From Bacteroidota bacterium (GTDB lineage Bacteria; Bacteroidota; Bacteroidia; Flavobacteriales; Flavobacteriaceae), in contig SMXJ01000067.1 in NCBI GenBank assembly GCA_004356305.1, positions 1 through 5,656 of the forward strand: 5,656 nt of DNA, read 5' to 3'. Each line of letters opens with the position of its first letter. The stretch's first letter is position 1. The translations under genes and the position numbers were made by a program. Below the pieces are notes generated by a model. It saw nothing but the letters and a program-made list of their open reading frames with translations. It did no database searches and was not told the DNA's origin. This document shows, piece by piece, positions 1-4,873 of the stretch.

Positions 1-735
1 GCCGATAATTTTTCCATTTTTGTGTGCTATATTCCCGCTCATACTGCATGAGTAGCAATCTCTACTACCACCTAAAAGATGTCGTATCGAATGGCATCCG
101 AAGGAATATCCGGCCAACAAAATTGGATTACCCAACAAAAGGATACTTCCTACACCCAGACCAAATTCTCCATTTCTGAAAAACGACAAATACGCGTCAT
201 AGAAGAAGACCACTATATAGATCATTGCGAAATACATGGCATAGCGATGGAGATTTTGTACGAGCATTAATCCGGTTTCGCCTTTATAACCTGACTTCCG
301 TTTGCGTGGTAAGGAACCTACAGCACAAGCCGGAGGGGTTCCCGTAAAAGCTCTATAATATGCTTTTCTGTAGTAATAACAAGTGAATCTAAAGATTCCG
401 GGAACTGCCAAAATTAGCAGCGATGGAGAAGGGGGAATCCAACTGGGCCACCAAGTGGGCCATGCTCCAAATATGGCGTGCTCCATTGGGGCAGCACCTG
501 CTACACCTTCTTTAATAAAGAGTAAAGGGGAATAAAAAGGAGCCACATAGCCTCCGAATCCTCCTTGTCCTGCACTGTACCAATAAAAATCGGCTTGCCA
601 GGCGGACCAAAACCCGTAGATCAAGAAGCTTGTAAGTCCGAAAACTACAAGGCCGGGATACAACCACCACTTATCTTTGCGCAAAGTTTTAGCAAACCCT
701 ATGGAGCGAATGGCAATGGTAGCGTTTGAAGACAT
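1..735 (-). CDS. Succinate dehydrogenase/fumarate reductase-type membrane subunit, 3' part missing
   Basis: The frame is open from ATG at 735 to the left edge, giving 245 codons without a stop. The protein is strongly hydrophobic, with candidate membrane segments at about residues 26-46, 104-119, 163-185 and 194-215. It is rich in aromatic residues, for example the Trp-rich stretch 92-99. Candidate haem-ligand histidines are H86, H163, H215 and H219. A Cys-x-x-Cys pair (C227, C230) follows the last helix. From memory of the family, Bacteroidota proteins of this type are annotated as succinate dehydrogenase membrane subunits and usually precede the flavoprotein and iron-sulfur subunits, which would lie beyond the left edge. 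The expected role is quinone reduction by complex II in the inner membrane. The start has no Shine-Dalgarno site. The AT-rich 158-base spacer upstream (736-893) shows neither a clear promoter nor a terminator. The coding call is firm; the product rests on recalled family resemblance. Confidence 0.78.
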   Translation of the reverse strand, partial: MSSNATIAIRSIGFAKTLRKDKWWLYPGLVVFGLTSFLIYGFWSAWQADFYWYSAGQGGFGGYVAPFYSPLLFIKEGVAGAAPMEHAIFGAWPTWWPSWIPPSPSLLILAVPGIFRFTCYYYRKAYYRAFTGTPPACAVGSLPRKRKSGYKGETGLMLVQNLHRYAMYFAMIYIVVFFYDAYLSFFRNGEFGLGVGSILLLGNPILLAGYSFGCHSIRHLLGGSRDCYSCSMSGNIAHKNGKIIG

Positions 736-893
736 GCGATGGATCAGTTAGTTTTATTTTTTTTCAAGAATGCCGATTTAATTTTACAATTTAGTAAAAA
801 ACTTAAATTCTTAATAATTTTTTAATTGAAAATAAGCTTGGATTTTACGAGTATTGTAATTGAGGATTCATAAATTTCGTCATATGGGTGGTA

Positions 894-2420
894 TCATTCA
901 ACTTTTTTAAGTTCCTCCCTGGGGAGTTTTTCGTCACGTTGTGCCGTATTGTAAACAAATGAAGCGACAATTACCGCCATTTGTTTTAGGTCGTCAATGA
1001 CCAATCGCTCATAGGTATCCATGTTGGTATGATGGGTTCTTGACCAATATTCTATAGGGTCCTGAATAAATTGAAATCCGGGTATGCCTATGGCATCAAA
1101 ACCAAGGTGGTCTGTTCCCCCTGTATTGCGGATGGTAATAGTGGTATGATCCATGATATCGTCAAATGAGCTAAACCATTGTTCAAAAATAGGTCGTACC
1201 TCTTCATTGCCCTGTAAATAAATACCTCTTATTCTTCCTGTTCCATTGTCAATATTATAATAGGCCGAGATCTTTTCCTGTTCCATTTTTAGTTCCATTG
1301 TTTCCACATCTCCAAAGTGGTTTTTTACATAATTACGCGAACCGTGTAATCCTTGTTCTTCCCCTCCCCACAAGGCGATACGTACCGTACGTTTAGGCTG
1401 CAACCCTGTAGCTTGAAGGATTCGTATTGCTTCCATCATTACGATACATCCAGCGGCATTATCTGTAGCTCCGGTAGCACCATGCCAGGAATCCAGATGA
1501 CCTCCTAGCATTACTATTTCCGACTTCAAATTTTCATCCGACCCTGGAATTTCGGCAATTACATTATAACCTTGAAGATCATTTTCATTAAAAGTAGTTT
1601 TTACTTCAGCCTCAATTTCAACTTCCACCCCGTTTTCAATCAAACGTGTCATCAAATTCACATATTCCGGAGCCATTTCAAGTTCACTTATGCCTTTGGG
1701 AGTGTCTATTAGATATCCTTTTGGACTACTGGTAAAAAGTGTTCCATGTTTTCCATTGGTTCCCTTAATAATTAATGCCACGCCTTCTTCAGCCAAAAAT
1801 GCACTTAGTTTTGTGTTTAGCGCTCTTCGAGCTCTCCATGTTTTAATTTGTTCGTCTGTATATCTTCGTTTATTTGATCTGGGTTCTTCCATTTCTTTTA
1901 ACTCTTCTTCCGTATATCGAAGTGCGTCTGCTTTAAAAGTTGGATTTTGCTCACCGGTAGGCTTAAGAGCAATGACGACATCTTTTAACTTGCCTTTATA
2001 ATTGGCAAAGTCTTCCTCTGTTTCAATATCGAGGAAAACAACCTTTCCGGTAATTTGACCATCTGTACTTTCGGTCCAGGCTTTTGGGACTGCAATAAAA
2101 GGCATATAGTAGGGTTTGGTCATGGCTATATAACTCTTGTTCATTTCCCAGCCTCTTCCAAATTCTCCCCATGGTTCTGTCGTAGCATTGACAAGTCCCC
2201 AGTCTGATAATTGTTTTACGGCATAATTTGCCGCTCGTTCATATCCTTTGGAATTCGTTAAACGTGGTCCTGATCTGTCGATCAGCTCGAAGGCTATTTT
2301 TTCGATTTGGGAGTTATTAAATCCCTCATTTTTAATTTTTTCAATTGCTTCGAGGTCTATATTCTCCTGACTGATACTGATAGACGCAAGGAGTAATGCC
2401 AGAATAAGAAAAAGTTTCAT
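894..2420 (-). CDS. Exported M28 family zinc metallopeptidase
   Basis: I start the gene at ATG 2420 (508 residues) rather than at the in-frame TTG at 2483. The ATG puts a typical signal peptide at the N-terminus: MKLFLILALLLASISISQ, then the acidic mature start ENIDLE. The C-terminal half carries the full M28 di-zinc set: H308 (GGHLDSW), D320 (GATDNAAG), E354 as general base and E355 as ligand (WGGEEQG), D391 (YYNIDNG) and H464 (HHTNMDT). A region at about residues 110-245, including ITGKVVFLDIE, fits the PA-like insertion of carboxypeptidase Q-type M28 enzymes. Such enzymes remove amino acids or dipeptides from peptides outside the cytoplasm; the exact specificity cannot be read here. It appears to be a single-gene unit. 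TATCTTTC, 7 of 8 to the TAnnTTTG box, lies at 2507-2514 upstream, but no matching -33 element is evident. There is no frameshift and no key residue is missing. Confidence 0.95.
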   Translation of the reverse strand: MKLFLILALLLASISISQENIDLEAIEKIKNEGFNNSQIEKIAFELIDRSGPRLTNSKGYERAANYAVKQLSDWGLVNATTEPWGEFGRGWEMNKSYIAMTKPYYMPFIAVPKAWTESTDGQITGKVVFLDIETEEDFANYKGKLKDVVIALKPTGEQNPTFKADALRYTEEELKEMEEPRSNKRRYTDEQIKTWRARRALNTKLSAFLAEEGVALIIKGTNGKHGTLFTSSPKGYLIDTPKGISELEMAPEYVNLMTRLIENGVEVEIEAEVKTTFNENDLQGYNVIAEIPGSDENLKSEIVMLGGHLDSWHGATGATDNAAGCIVMMEAIRILQATGLQPKRTVRIALWGGEEQGLHGSRNYVKNHFGDVETMELKMEQEKISAYYNIDNGTGRIRGIYLQGNEEVRPIFEQWFSSFDDIMDHTTITIRNTGGTDHLGFDAIGIPGFQFIQDPIEYWSRTHHTNMDTYERLVIDDLKQMAVIVASFVYNTAQRDEKLPREELKKVE

Positions 2421-2483
2421 ATACAGAATATTAAGATTGATTGTTTTCGGTTTTAAAGCATAGGCTAAGAAGTTGCGAATCAA

Positions 2484-2580
2484 AGTCCTGCTTGTACAAT
2501 GGAAAGATAGTAAATTTGAGCAACTCTGTTACATTTGCCATGGGATGATAATTGTGGTAAAGTGGTGAGTGTTGTATCCA
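2484..2580. other. Non-coding spacer between the peptidase and the repeat array
   Basis: No credible gene is seen here. On the minus strand it should hold the promoter and leader of the M28 peptidase; only a weak -7-like TATCTTTC (2507-2514) is visible. At the junction with the array there is a short palindrome, TATCC-A-GGATA (2575-2585). At this point similarity to the other repeat boundaries stops: the terminator loop and poly-T found at the two other boundaries are replaced by unrelated sequence. Confidence 0.5.
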
Positions 2581-2775
2581 GGATAGCCTGCTGTACCGGG
2601 AATTTAGATGGATATCTTAGACGAGGACTTCTGCGTTTTTGATCATCATTCCGATACCGGGATTTTATATATACGGCTCCATCCCAAAAAAGTGTTCAGA
2701 AAGTTACGCTTTTTTGAGCTGTCGCCACGCCCGATTTAGGGCGGGAATCATGGTATAAAAAAAGCTACCCTGGTT
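2581..2775 (-). repeat. 195-bp direct tandem repeat, distal unit
   Basis: This unit and the next (2776-2970) have the same length and align along their whole extent, with roughly 27 substitutions and two compensating 1-base indels by hand count (about 85% identity). The first 10 bases, a block of about 26 bases at 2601-2626 and the last 20 or so bases are identical, while the middle diverges. Strand is given as minus because the array follows tRNA-Leu in its transcription direction and carries minus-oriented terminators. Inside are a 10-bp hairpin (2685-2716), a 5-bp GC hairpin CGCCC-gattta-GGGCG (2728-2743) and, at the tRNA-proximal end, a terminator shared with the next unit. I do not recognise the repeat as a known IS, MITE or RNA family. 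Confidence 0.9.
2685..2716. other. Hairpin inside distal repeat unit
   Basis: CAAAAAAGTG pairs with CGCTTTTTTG (9 Watson-Crick pairs and one T-G) around a 12-base loop. A/T runs flank a short GC core on both sides, so it could act as a weak bidirectional terminator or as part of a folded RNA. The equivalent hairpin exists in the other unit. Confidence 0.6.
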
Positions 2776-2782
2776 GGATAGC
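2757..2782 (-). terminator. Intrinsic terminator at the boundary between the two repeat units
   Basis: On the minus strand, GCTATCC pairs with GGGTAGC (7 bp, one T-G) around the loop AACCA and is followed directly by seven T. This is a standard rho-independent terminator. It is identical in loop, right arm and T-run to the one after tRNA-Leu (2952-2977) and was duplicated together with the 195-bp unit. Confidence 0.8.
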
Positions 2783-2970
2783 CTGCCGTACCGACAATTT
2801 AGATGGATATCTTAGACGAGGTAATCAGCGTTTTTAATCCACATTCCGACACTGGTAATTTATAAATTACGGCTCCATCCCAAAAAATCGTACAGAAATT
2901 ACGCTTTTTTGAGTTGTTGCCACGCCCGCTTTAGGGCCAGGATCACGATATAAAAAAAGCTACCCTGGTT
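2776..2970 (-). repeat. 195-bp direct tandem repeat, tRNA-proximal unit
   Basis: This is the second copy, adjoining the 3' flank of tRNA-Leu. Read on the minus strand it starts with the loop of the tRNA-Leu terminator, runs through the internal hairpins, and ends with CGGTACGGCAGGCTATCC. That end resembles the tRNA 3' end plus flank, CGGTACAACAGATTATCC. It holds a perfect 16-base palindrome GTAATTTATAAATTAC (2855-2870), which is degraded in the other unit, a hairpin at 2881-2911, and a GCCC/GGGC stem near 2920-2935. The 26-base block shared with the other unit lies at 2796-2821. Confidence 0.9.
2881..2911. other. Hairpin inside proximal repeat unit
   Basis: CAAAAAATCG pairs with CGCTTTTTTG with one mismatch, around an 11-base loop. 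It is the counterpart of the hairpin at 2685-2716. The stem is kept although the left-arm bases just inside the A-run differ between units. Confidence 0.6.
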
Positions 2971-2977
2971 GGATAAT
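2952..2977 (-). terminator. Intrinsic terminator of the tRNA-Leu transcript
   Basis: On the minus strand, 7 bases after the tRNA discriminator base, TTATCC pairs with GGGTAG (6 bp with two T-G pairs) around AACCA, followed by C and seven T. The left arm is slightly weaker than in the duplicate copy at 2757-2782. Some read-through into the repeat array is therefore conceivable. Confidence 0.75.
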
Positions 2978-2983
2978 CTGTTG

Positions 2984-3067
2984 TACCGAGAATGGGAATC
3001 GAACCCACACGCCCTAAAGGACACATGGCCCTCAACCATGCCTGTCTACCAGTTCCAGCACCTCGGT
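2984..3067 (-). tRNA. tRNA-Leu (anticodon GAG)
   Basis: The gene is 84 nt including the discriminator base. The acceptor stem ACCGAGG/TCTCGGT has 7 bp with a terminal G-T. The D-loop contains AACTGGTAGA. The anticodon arm is CATGG-TTGAGGG-CCATG with GAG at 3033-3031. A long class II variable arm is built on GTCC...GGGC. The T arm is GTGGG-TTCGATT-CCCAT. The discriminator is A (3084-type position 2984), as expected for leucine, and is followed by CAA, so CCA is not encoded and must be added enzymatically. The tRNA reads CUC and CUU codons. It lies 66 bases downstream of tRNA-Lys on the same strand, with a terminator hairpin between them. Its last bases are echoed at the end of each 195-bp repeat. 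Confidence 0.97.
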
Positions 3068-3089
3068 GTAAATATTGCGCTTACAAATC

Positions 3090-3121
3090 AAAAAAAGTCG
3101 TGCTAAATGCTACGACTTTTT
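3090..3121 (-). terminator. Hairpin terminator between tRNA-Lys and tRNA-Leu
   Basis: AAAAAGTCGT (3092-3101) pairs perfectly with ACGACTTTTT (3112-3121) around a 10-base loop. On the minus strand the stem ends in a run of seven T, giving a strong intrinsic terminator about 12 bases after tRNA-Lys. On the plus strand it ends in five T, so it could also work in that direction. As placed, it should limit transcription from the tRNA-Lys promoter into tRNA-Leu. Confidence 0.75.
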
Positions 3122-3133
3122 AAGAGGTTTAAG

Positions 3134-3206
3134 TGACCTGGCCGGGGCTCGAACCCGGGACCCTCTCCTTAAAAGGGAGATGCTCTACCAACTGAGCTAC
3201 CAAGTC
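3134..3206 (-). tRNA. tRNA-Lys (anticodon TTT)
   Basis: The gene is 73 nt including the discriminator. The acceptor stem is GACTTGG/CCAGGTC. The D-loop is of the AGTTGGTAGA type. The anticodon arm is TCTCC-CTTTTAA-GGAGA with TTT at 3173-3171. The T arm is CCGGG-TTCGAGC-CCCGG. The discriminator A (3134) is followed by CTT, so CCA is not encoded. It is the first gene of the minus-strand tRNA unit and sits about 55 bases downstream of the inferred transcription start. Confidence 0.98.
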
Positions 3207-3224
3207 AAAATCTTCAATCAGACC

Positions 3225-3267
3225 CACCCGCCGGAGCTACCTTTTGGGTGTTTTGCGTAGGCGGGTG
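3225..3267 (-). other. Inverted repeat in the tRNA-Lys leader
   Basis: CACCCGCC (3225-3232) and GGCGGGTG (3260-3267) form a perfect 8-bp inverted repeat, with a further CTAC/GTAG pairing inside (3237-3240 with 3257-3260, alternative to the last outer pair). The outer arm touches the -7 box and covers the expected transcription start, so the 5' leader RNA would begin in a stable stem. It may help processing of the leader or be an operator; neither is proven. Confidence 0.6.
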
Positions 3268-3299
3268 CAAATATAATATCATTCTGTTTATTATTCAAA
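3268..3299 (-). promoter_or_regulatory. Bacteroidota-type promoter of the tRNA-Lys/tRNA-Leu unit
   Basis: On the minus strand TTTG (3299-3296) is followed after exactly 20 bases by TATATTTG (3275-3268). This is a full match to the Bacteroidota primary sigma factor pattern TTTG - about 20 - TAnnTTTG. Transcription should start around 3262, giving a leader of roughly 55 bases before tRNA-Lys. It is the best promoter match I found by eye in the window. Confidence 0.85.
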
Positions 3300-3369
3300 C
3301 CTATTATCATTTAATTTGATAAATAATAATAAGCTCTTTTTTTAATTGGTAATTGCGATATTTGTGACT

Positions 3370-3891
3370 ATGCAAATGGTATTACTTGGTTATATGGGAA
3401 GTGGTAAATCCTCGGTCGGGAAGTTGCTTTCTAAGATATTAAACTACGATTTTGCAGACTTGGATACTTATATCGAGTCTTCGGAGGGGGCAGTAATTAC
3501 AGATGTTTTCAATGAAAAAGGTGAAATATATTTCCGAAGAAAAGAAGCTGCCGTATTGATGGATCTGCTTTCAGAAAAAAATAAATTAGTGCTGGCTACC
3601 GGAGGGGGAACTCCCTGTTACGGAACCGTTATGGATGATCTTTTGGCTGAAAAAAATGTTGTCACGATCTACTTAAAAAACAGTTTGGAAACACTCACGG
3701 ATCGCCTTTTTGAAGAACGAAAAAATCGTCCGCTCATCGCACATCTCAACACTGAGGATCTATTGAATGATTTTATACGGAAACACTTATTCGAACGCTC
3801 TTTTTATTATCACAGAGCGACGGTTATCCTGGAATGTGATGCCCTTTCTGTAAAAGAAATAGTGGAAAAAGTAATTTGTAAATTATTCTAG
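3370..3891 (+). CDS. aroK: Shikimate kinase
   Basis: Phosphorylates shikimate with ATP in the cytoplasm, the fifth step of the chorismate pathway to aromatic amino acids. I chose ATG 3370 (173 residues); the in-frame TTG at 3346 adds eight residues not expected in the family, and ATG 3376 is also possible. Visible motifs are the Walker A loop GYMGSGKS (7-14), the shikimate-binding aspartates in DLD (30-32), FRRKE (55-59) with R56, the TGGG glycine turn (77-80), the LID arginines in ERKNRP (R117, R120) and R143 in RSFYY. The length is normal for AroK. No Shine-Dalgarno site is seen. GATATTTG at 3357-3364 resembles a -7 box so close to the ATG that a very short leader or leaderless mRNA is possible. 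The gene is divergent from the tRNAs, and its 3' end overlaps the convergent phosphoribosyltransferase gene by 9 bases. Confidence 0.96.
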   Translation: MQMVLLGYMGSGKSSVGKLLSKILNYDFADLDTYIESSEGAVITDVFNEKGEIYFRRKEAAVLMDLLSEKNKLVLATGGGTPCYGTVMDDLLAEKNVVTIYLKNSLETLTDRLFEERKNRPLIAHLNTEDLLNDFIRKHLFERSFYYHRATVILECDALSVKEIVEKVICKLF

Positions 3892-4383
3892 AATAGCCCT
3901 GCAATTGTTCTTATCAAAAATTACCTCCACATTTTCGTTGAGTGATGTTGACAGTGAAATACCTTTAAAATCGGCCTTTACAGGATATTTTTTATGATTT
4001 CGGTCTACCAGAACAGCGGTCTTGAATTGTTTCAATGGAATTTCCAGAAAGTGTTTCACGCCATAGATGAGTGTAGTTCCGGTGGACAATACATCGTCGA
4101 CCAATAAAAGTGATTTATTCTTTAGTTCCGAGAGGTCTATTGAGGTCTTCACAGGATTTGTAGGTTTCTTTTTGTCGATATAAACTTCACATAGCGTGAC
4201 CTTTAGAGGGGATATTTTTTCGACTTCCGTTTTGAGTTTTTCCGCCAACTGAAAACCATTCTCTTTAATACCGGCAATGATAACTTCCGTTTCTTTTATG
4301 TTGGTTTCATAAACCTGAAATGCCATTCGCTTTATTTTGTGGCCAATTTGTTTGTTGGTAAGAATAATAGTGGTTTCCTGCAT
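3883..4383 (-). CDS. PyrR-like phosphoribosyltransferase family protein
   Basis: A 166-residue type I phosphoribosyltransferase. The PRPP-binding signature is at residues 92-104 (LLLVDDVLSTGTT, with the paired acidic residues D96 and D97). The later segment AVLVDRNHKKYPVKADFKG (123-141) resembles the end of PyrR, the pyrimidine attenuator/uracil phosphoribosyltransferase. The protein is shorter than B. subtilis PyrR and lacks an obvious counterpart of its RNA-binding stretch. I therefore name only the family; base substrate and regulatory role are unknown. It follows the S4-domain gene by 37 bases on the same strand, so the two are likely cotranscribed. TATATTTG at 4404-4397 could also give it its own promoter with a very short leader. 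Its stop lies inside the end of aroK. The start ATG is preceded by AAGAG, a weak ribosome site. Confidence 0.9.
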   Translation of the reverse strand: MQETTIILTNKQIGHKIKRMAFQVYETNIKETEVIIAGIKENGFQLAEKLKTEVEKISPLKVTLCEVYIDKKKPTNPVKTSIDLSELKNKSLLLVDDVLSTGTTLIYGVKHFLEIPLKQFKTAVLVDRNHKKYPVKADFKGISLSTSLNENVEVIFDKNNCRAILE

Positions 4384-4396
4384 CTCTTGTTTTTTT

Positions 4397-4404
4397 CAAA
4401 TATA
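4397..4404 (-). promoter_or_regulatory. Candidate -7 box before the phosphoribosyltransferase gene
   Basis: TATATTTG on the minus strand matches TAnnTTTG fully. The only -33-like TTG lies 24 bases upstream (4431-4429), longer than the usual spacing of about 20. Transcription would start only a few bases before the ATG at 4383. This is a weak call. Confidence 0.3.
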
Positions 4405-4420
4405 GTGAATAGCTCGCTGT

Positions 4421-4795
4421 TTAGTCTTCAACATCATCGGCAAAATCTTCCAGATCACGACGGTCTTTTTTAGTGGGTCGGCCGACGCCTTTTTTCCGAT
4501 AATAACCTTTTGCAAATTTTAATATTTCTTGATTGTCCAGGGCTTCCTTAGGAGTGGTGTCTGTTCTATAAAGTCCTACCAGCTTAGCGCCTACTCTATT
4601 TGGTGGCACATTCAGAACTTCTAATGAATAATAAATTTGATTTTTTCGAACAGAGATCTGATCACCGGGGAATACTTCCCGGGATGGTTTCACAATTCCA
4701 TCATTTATGCGTACTGCACCTTTATTACAAGCTTGTGTTGCAATATTTCTCGATTTAAAATAGCGTGTGCACCACAAATATTTGTCTATCCTCAT
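4421..4795 (-). CDS. S4-domain RNA-binding protein, Hsp15 (HslR) family
   Basis: 124 residues. The N-terminal S4 domain spans about residues 1-60. It starts with the family pattern MRIDKYLWCTRYFKSRNIA and continues through GAVRINDGIVKPSREVFPGDQI. The C-terminal tail is basic then acidic, with GVGRPTKKDRRDLEDF (103-118), as in Hsp15 relatives. E. coli Hsp15 is slightly longer (133 aa); it binds free 50S subunits that still carry peptidyl-tRNA and helps recycle stalled ribosomes. The same role is inferred here from family membership. It is the first gene of a likely two-gene unit with the phosphoribosyltransferase and is divergent from the FKBP lipoprotein gene, with a shared 78-base spacer. 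I recognise the family, not strict orthology, so I give no symbol. Confidence 0.9.
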   Translation of the reverse strand: MRIDKYLWCTRYFKSRNIATQACNKGAVRINDGIVKPSREVFPGDQISVRKNQIYYSLEVLNVPPNRVGAKLVGLYRTDTTPKEALDNQEILKFAKGYYRKKGVGRPTKKDRRDLEDFADDVED

Positions 4796-4828
4796 ACCAT
4801 TGACCTTAAAAGTGCGTTAAATATGAAA

Positions 4829-4836
4829 CAAAAATA
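4829..4836 (-). promoter_or_regulatory. Candidate -7 box before the S4-domain gene
   Basis: On the minus strand TATTTTTG fits TAnnTTTG and lies 33 bases before the ATG at 4795, a plausible distance. No TTTG is found at the usual spacing upstream. In an AT-rich spacer the match could be chance. I found no convincing promoter for the divergent FKBP gene. Confidence 0.35.
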
Positions 4837-4873
4837 GCGGAAAATCGTATCTTGCGCCATCATAAAATTGAAG

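Noticed and set aside
79..270. Plus-strand 63-codon open frame
   Set aside because: It lies fully antisense to the membrane subunit gene and has no recognisable features.
1690..2001. Plus-strand 103-codon open frame
   Set aside because: Antisense shadow of the M28 peptidase coding sequence.
2421..2483. N-terminal extension of the peptidase from TTG at 2483
   Set aside because: It would bury the signal peptide 21 residues inside the protein; ATG 2420 gives a normal signal peptide at the N-terminus.
2608..2739. Small plus-strand frame in the distal repeat unit starting MDILDEDFCVF (43 codons), with a matching start in the other unit at 2803
   Set aside because: In the second unit the frame hits TAA after 20 codons and contains indels. 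Differences between units are spread over all codon positions, and there is no ribosome site. The shared start is explained by the invariant repeat block.
2581..2970. CRISPR array or transposon interpretation of the repeats
   Set aside because: The units are long, contiguous and lack spacers; there are no terminal inverted repeats around the array, no transposase and no cas gene in the window.
2581..2970. Full degenerate tRNA copies inside the repeat units
   Set aside because: Only the last 10 or so bases of the tRNA are recognisable; no anticodon arm or T arm can be folded in either unit.
3075..3260. Plus-strand 61-codon open frame containing a GARTRDP-like segment
   Set aside because: It runs antisense through tRNA-Lys; the peptide is a translation of tRNA arms, a well-known false gene type.
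4637..4837. Plus-strand 66-codon open frame over the S4-domain gene
   Set aside because: It is antisense to a clear S4 domain and has no features of its own.
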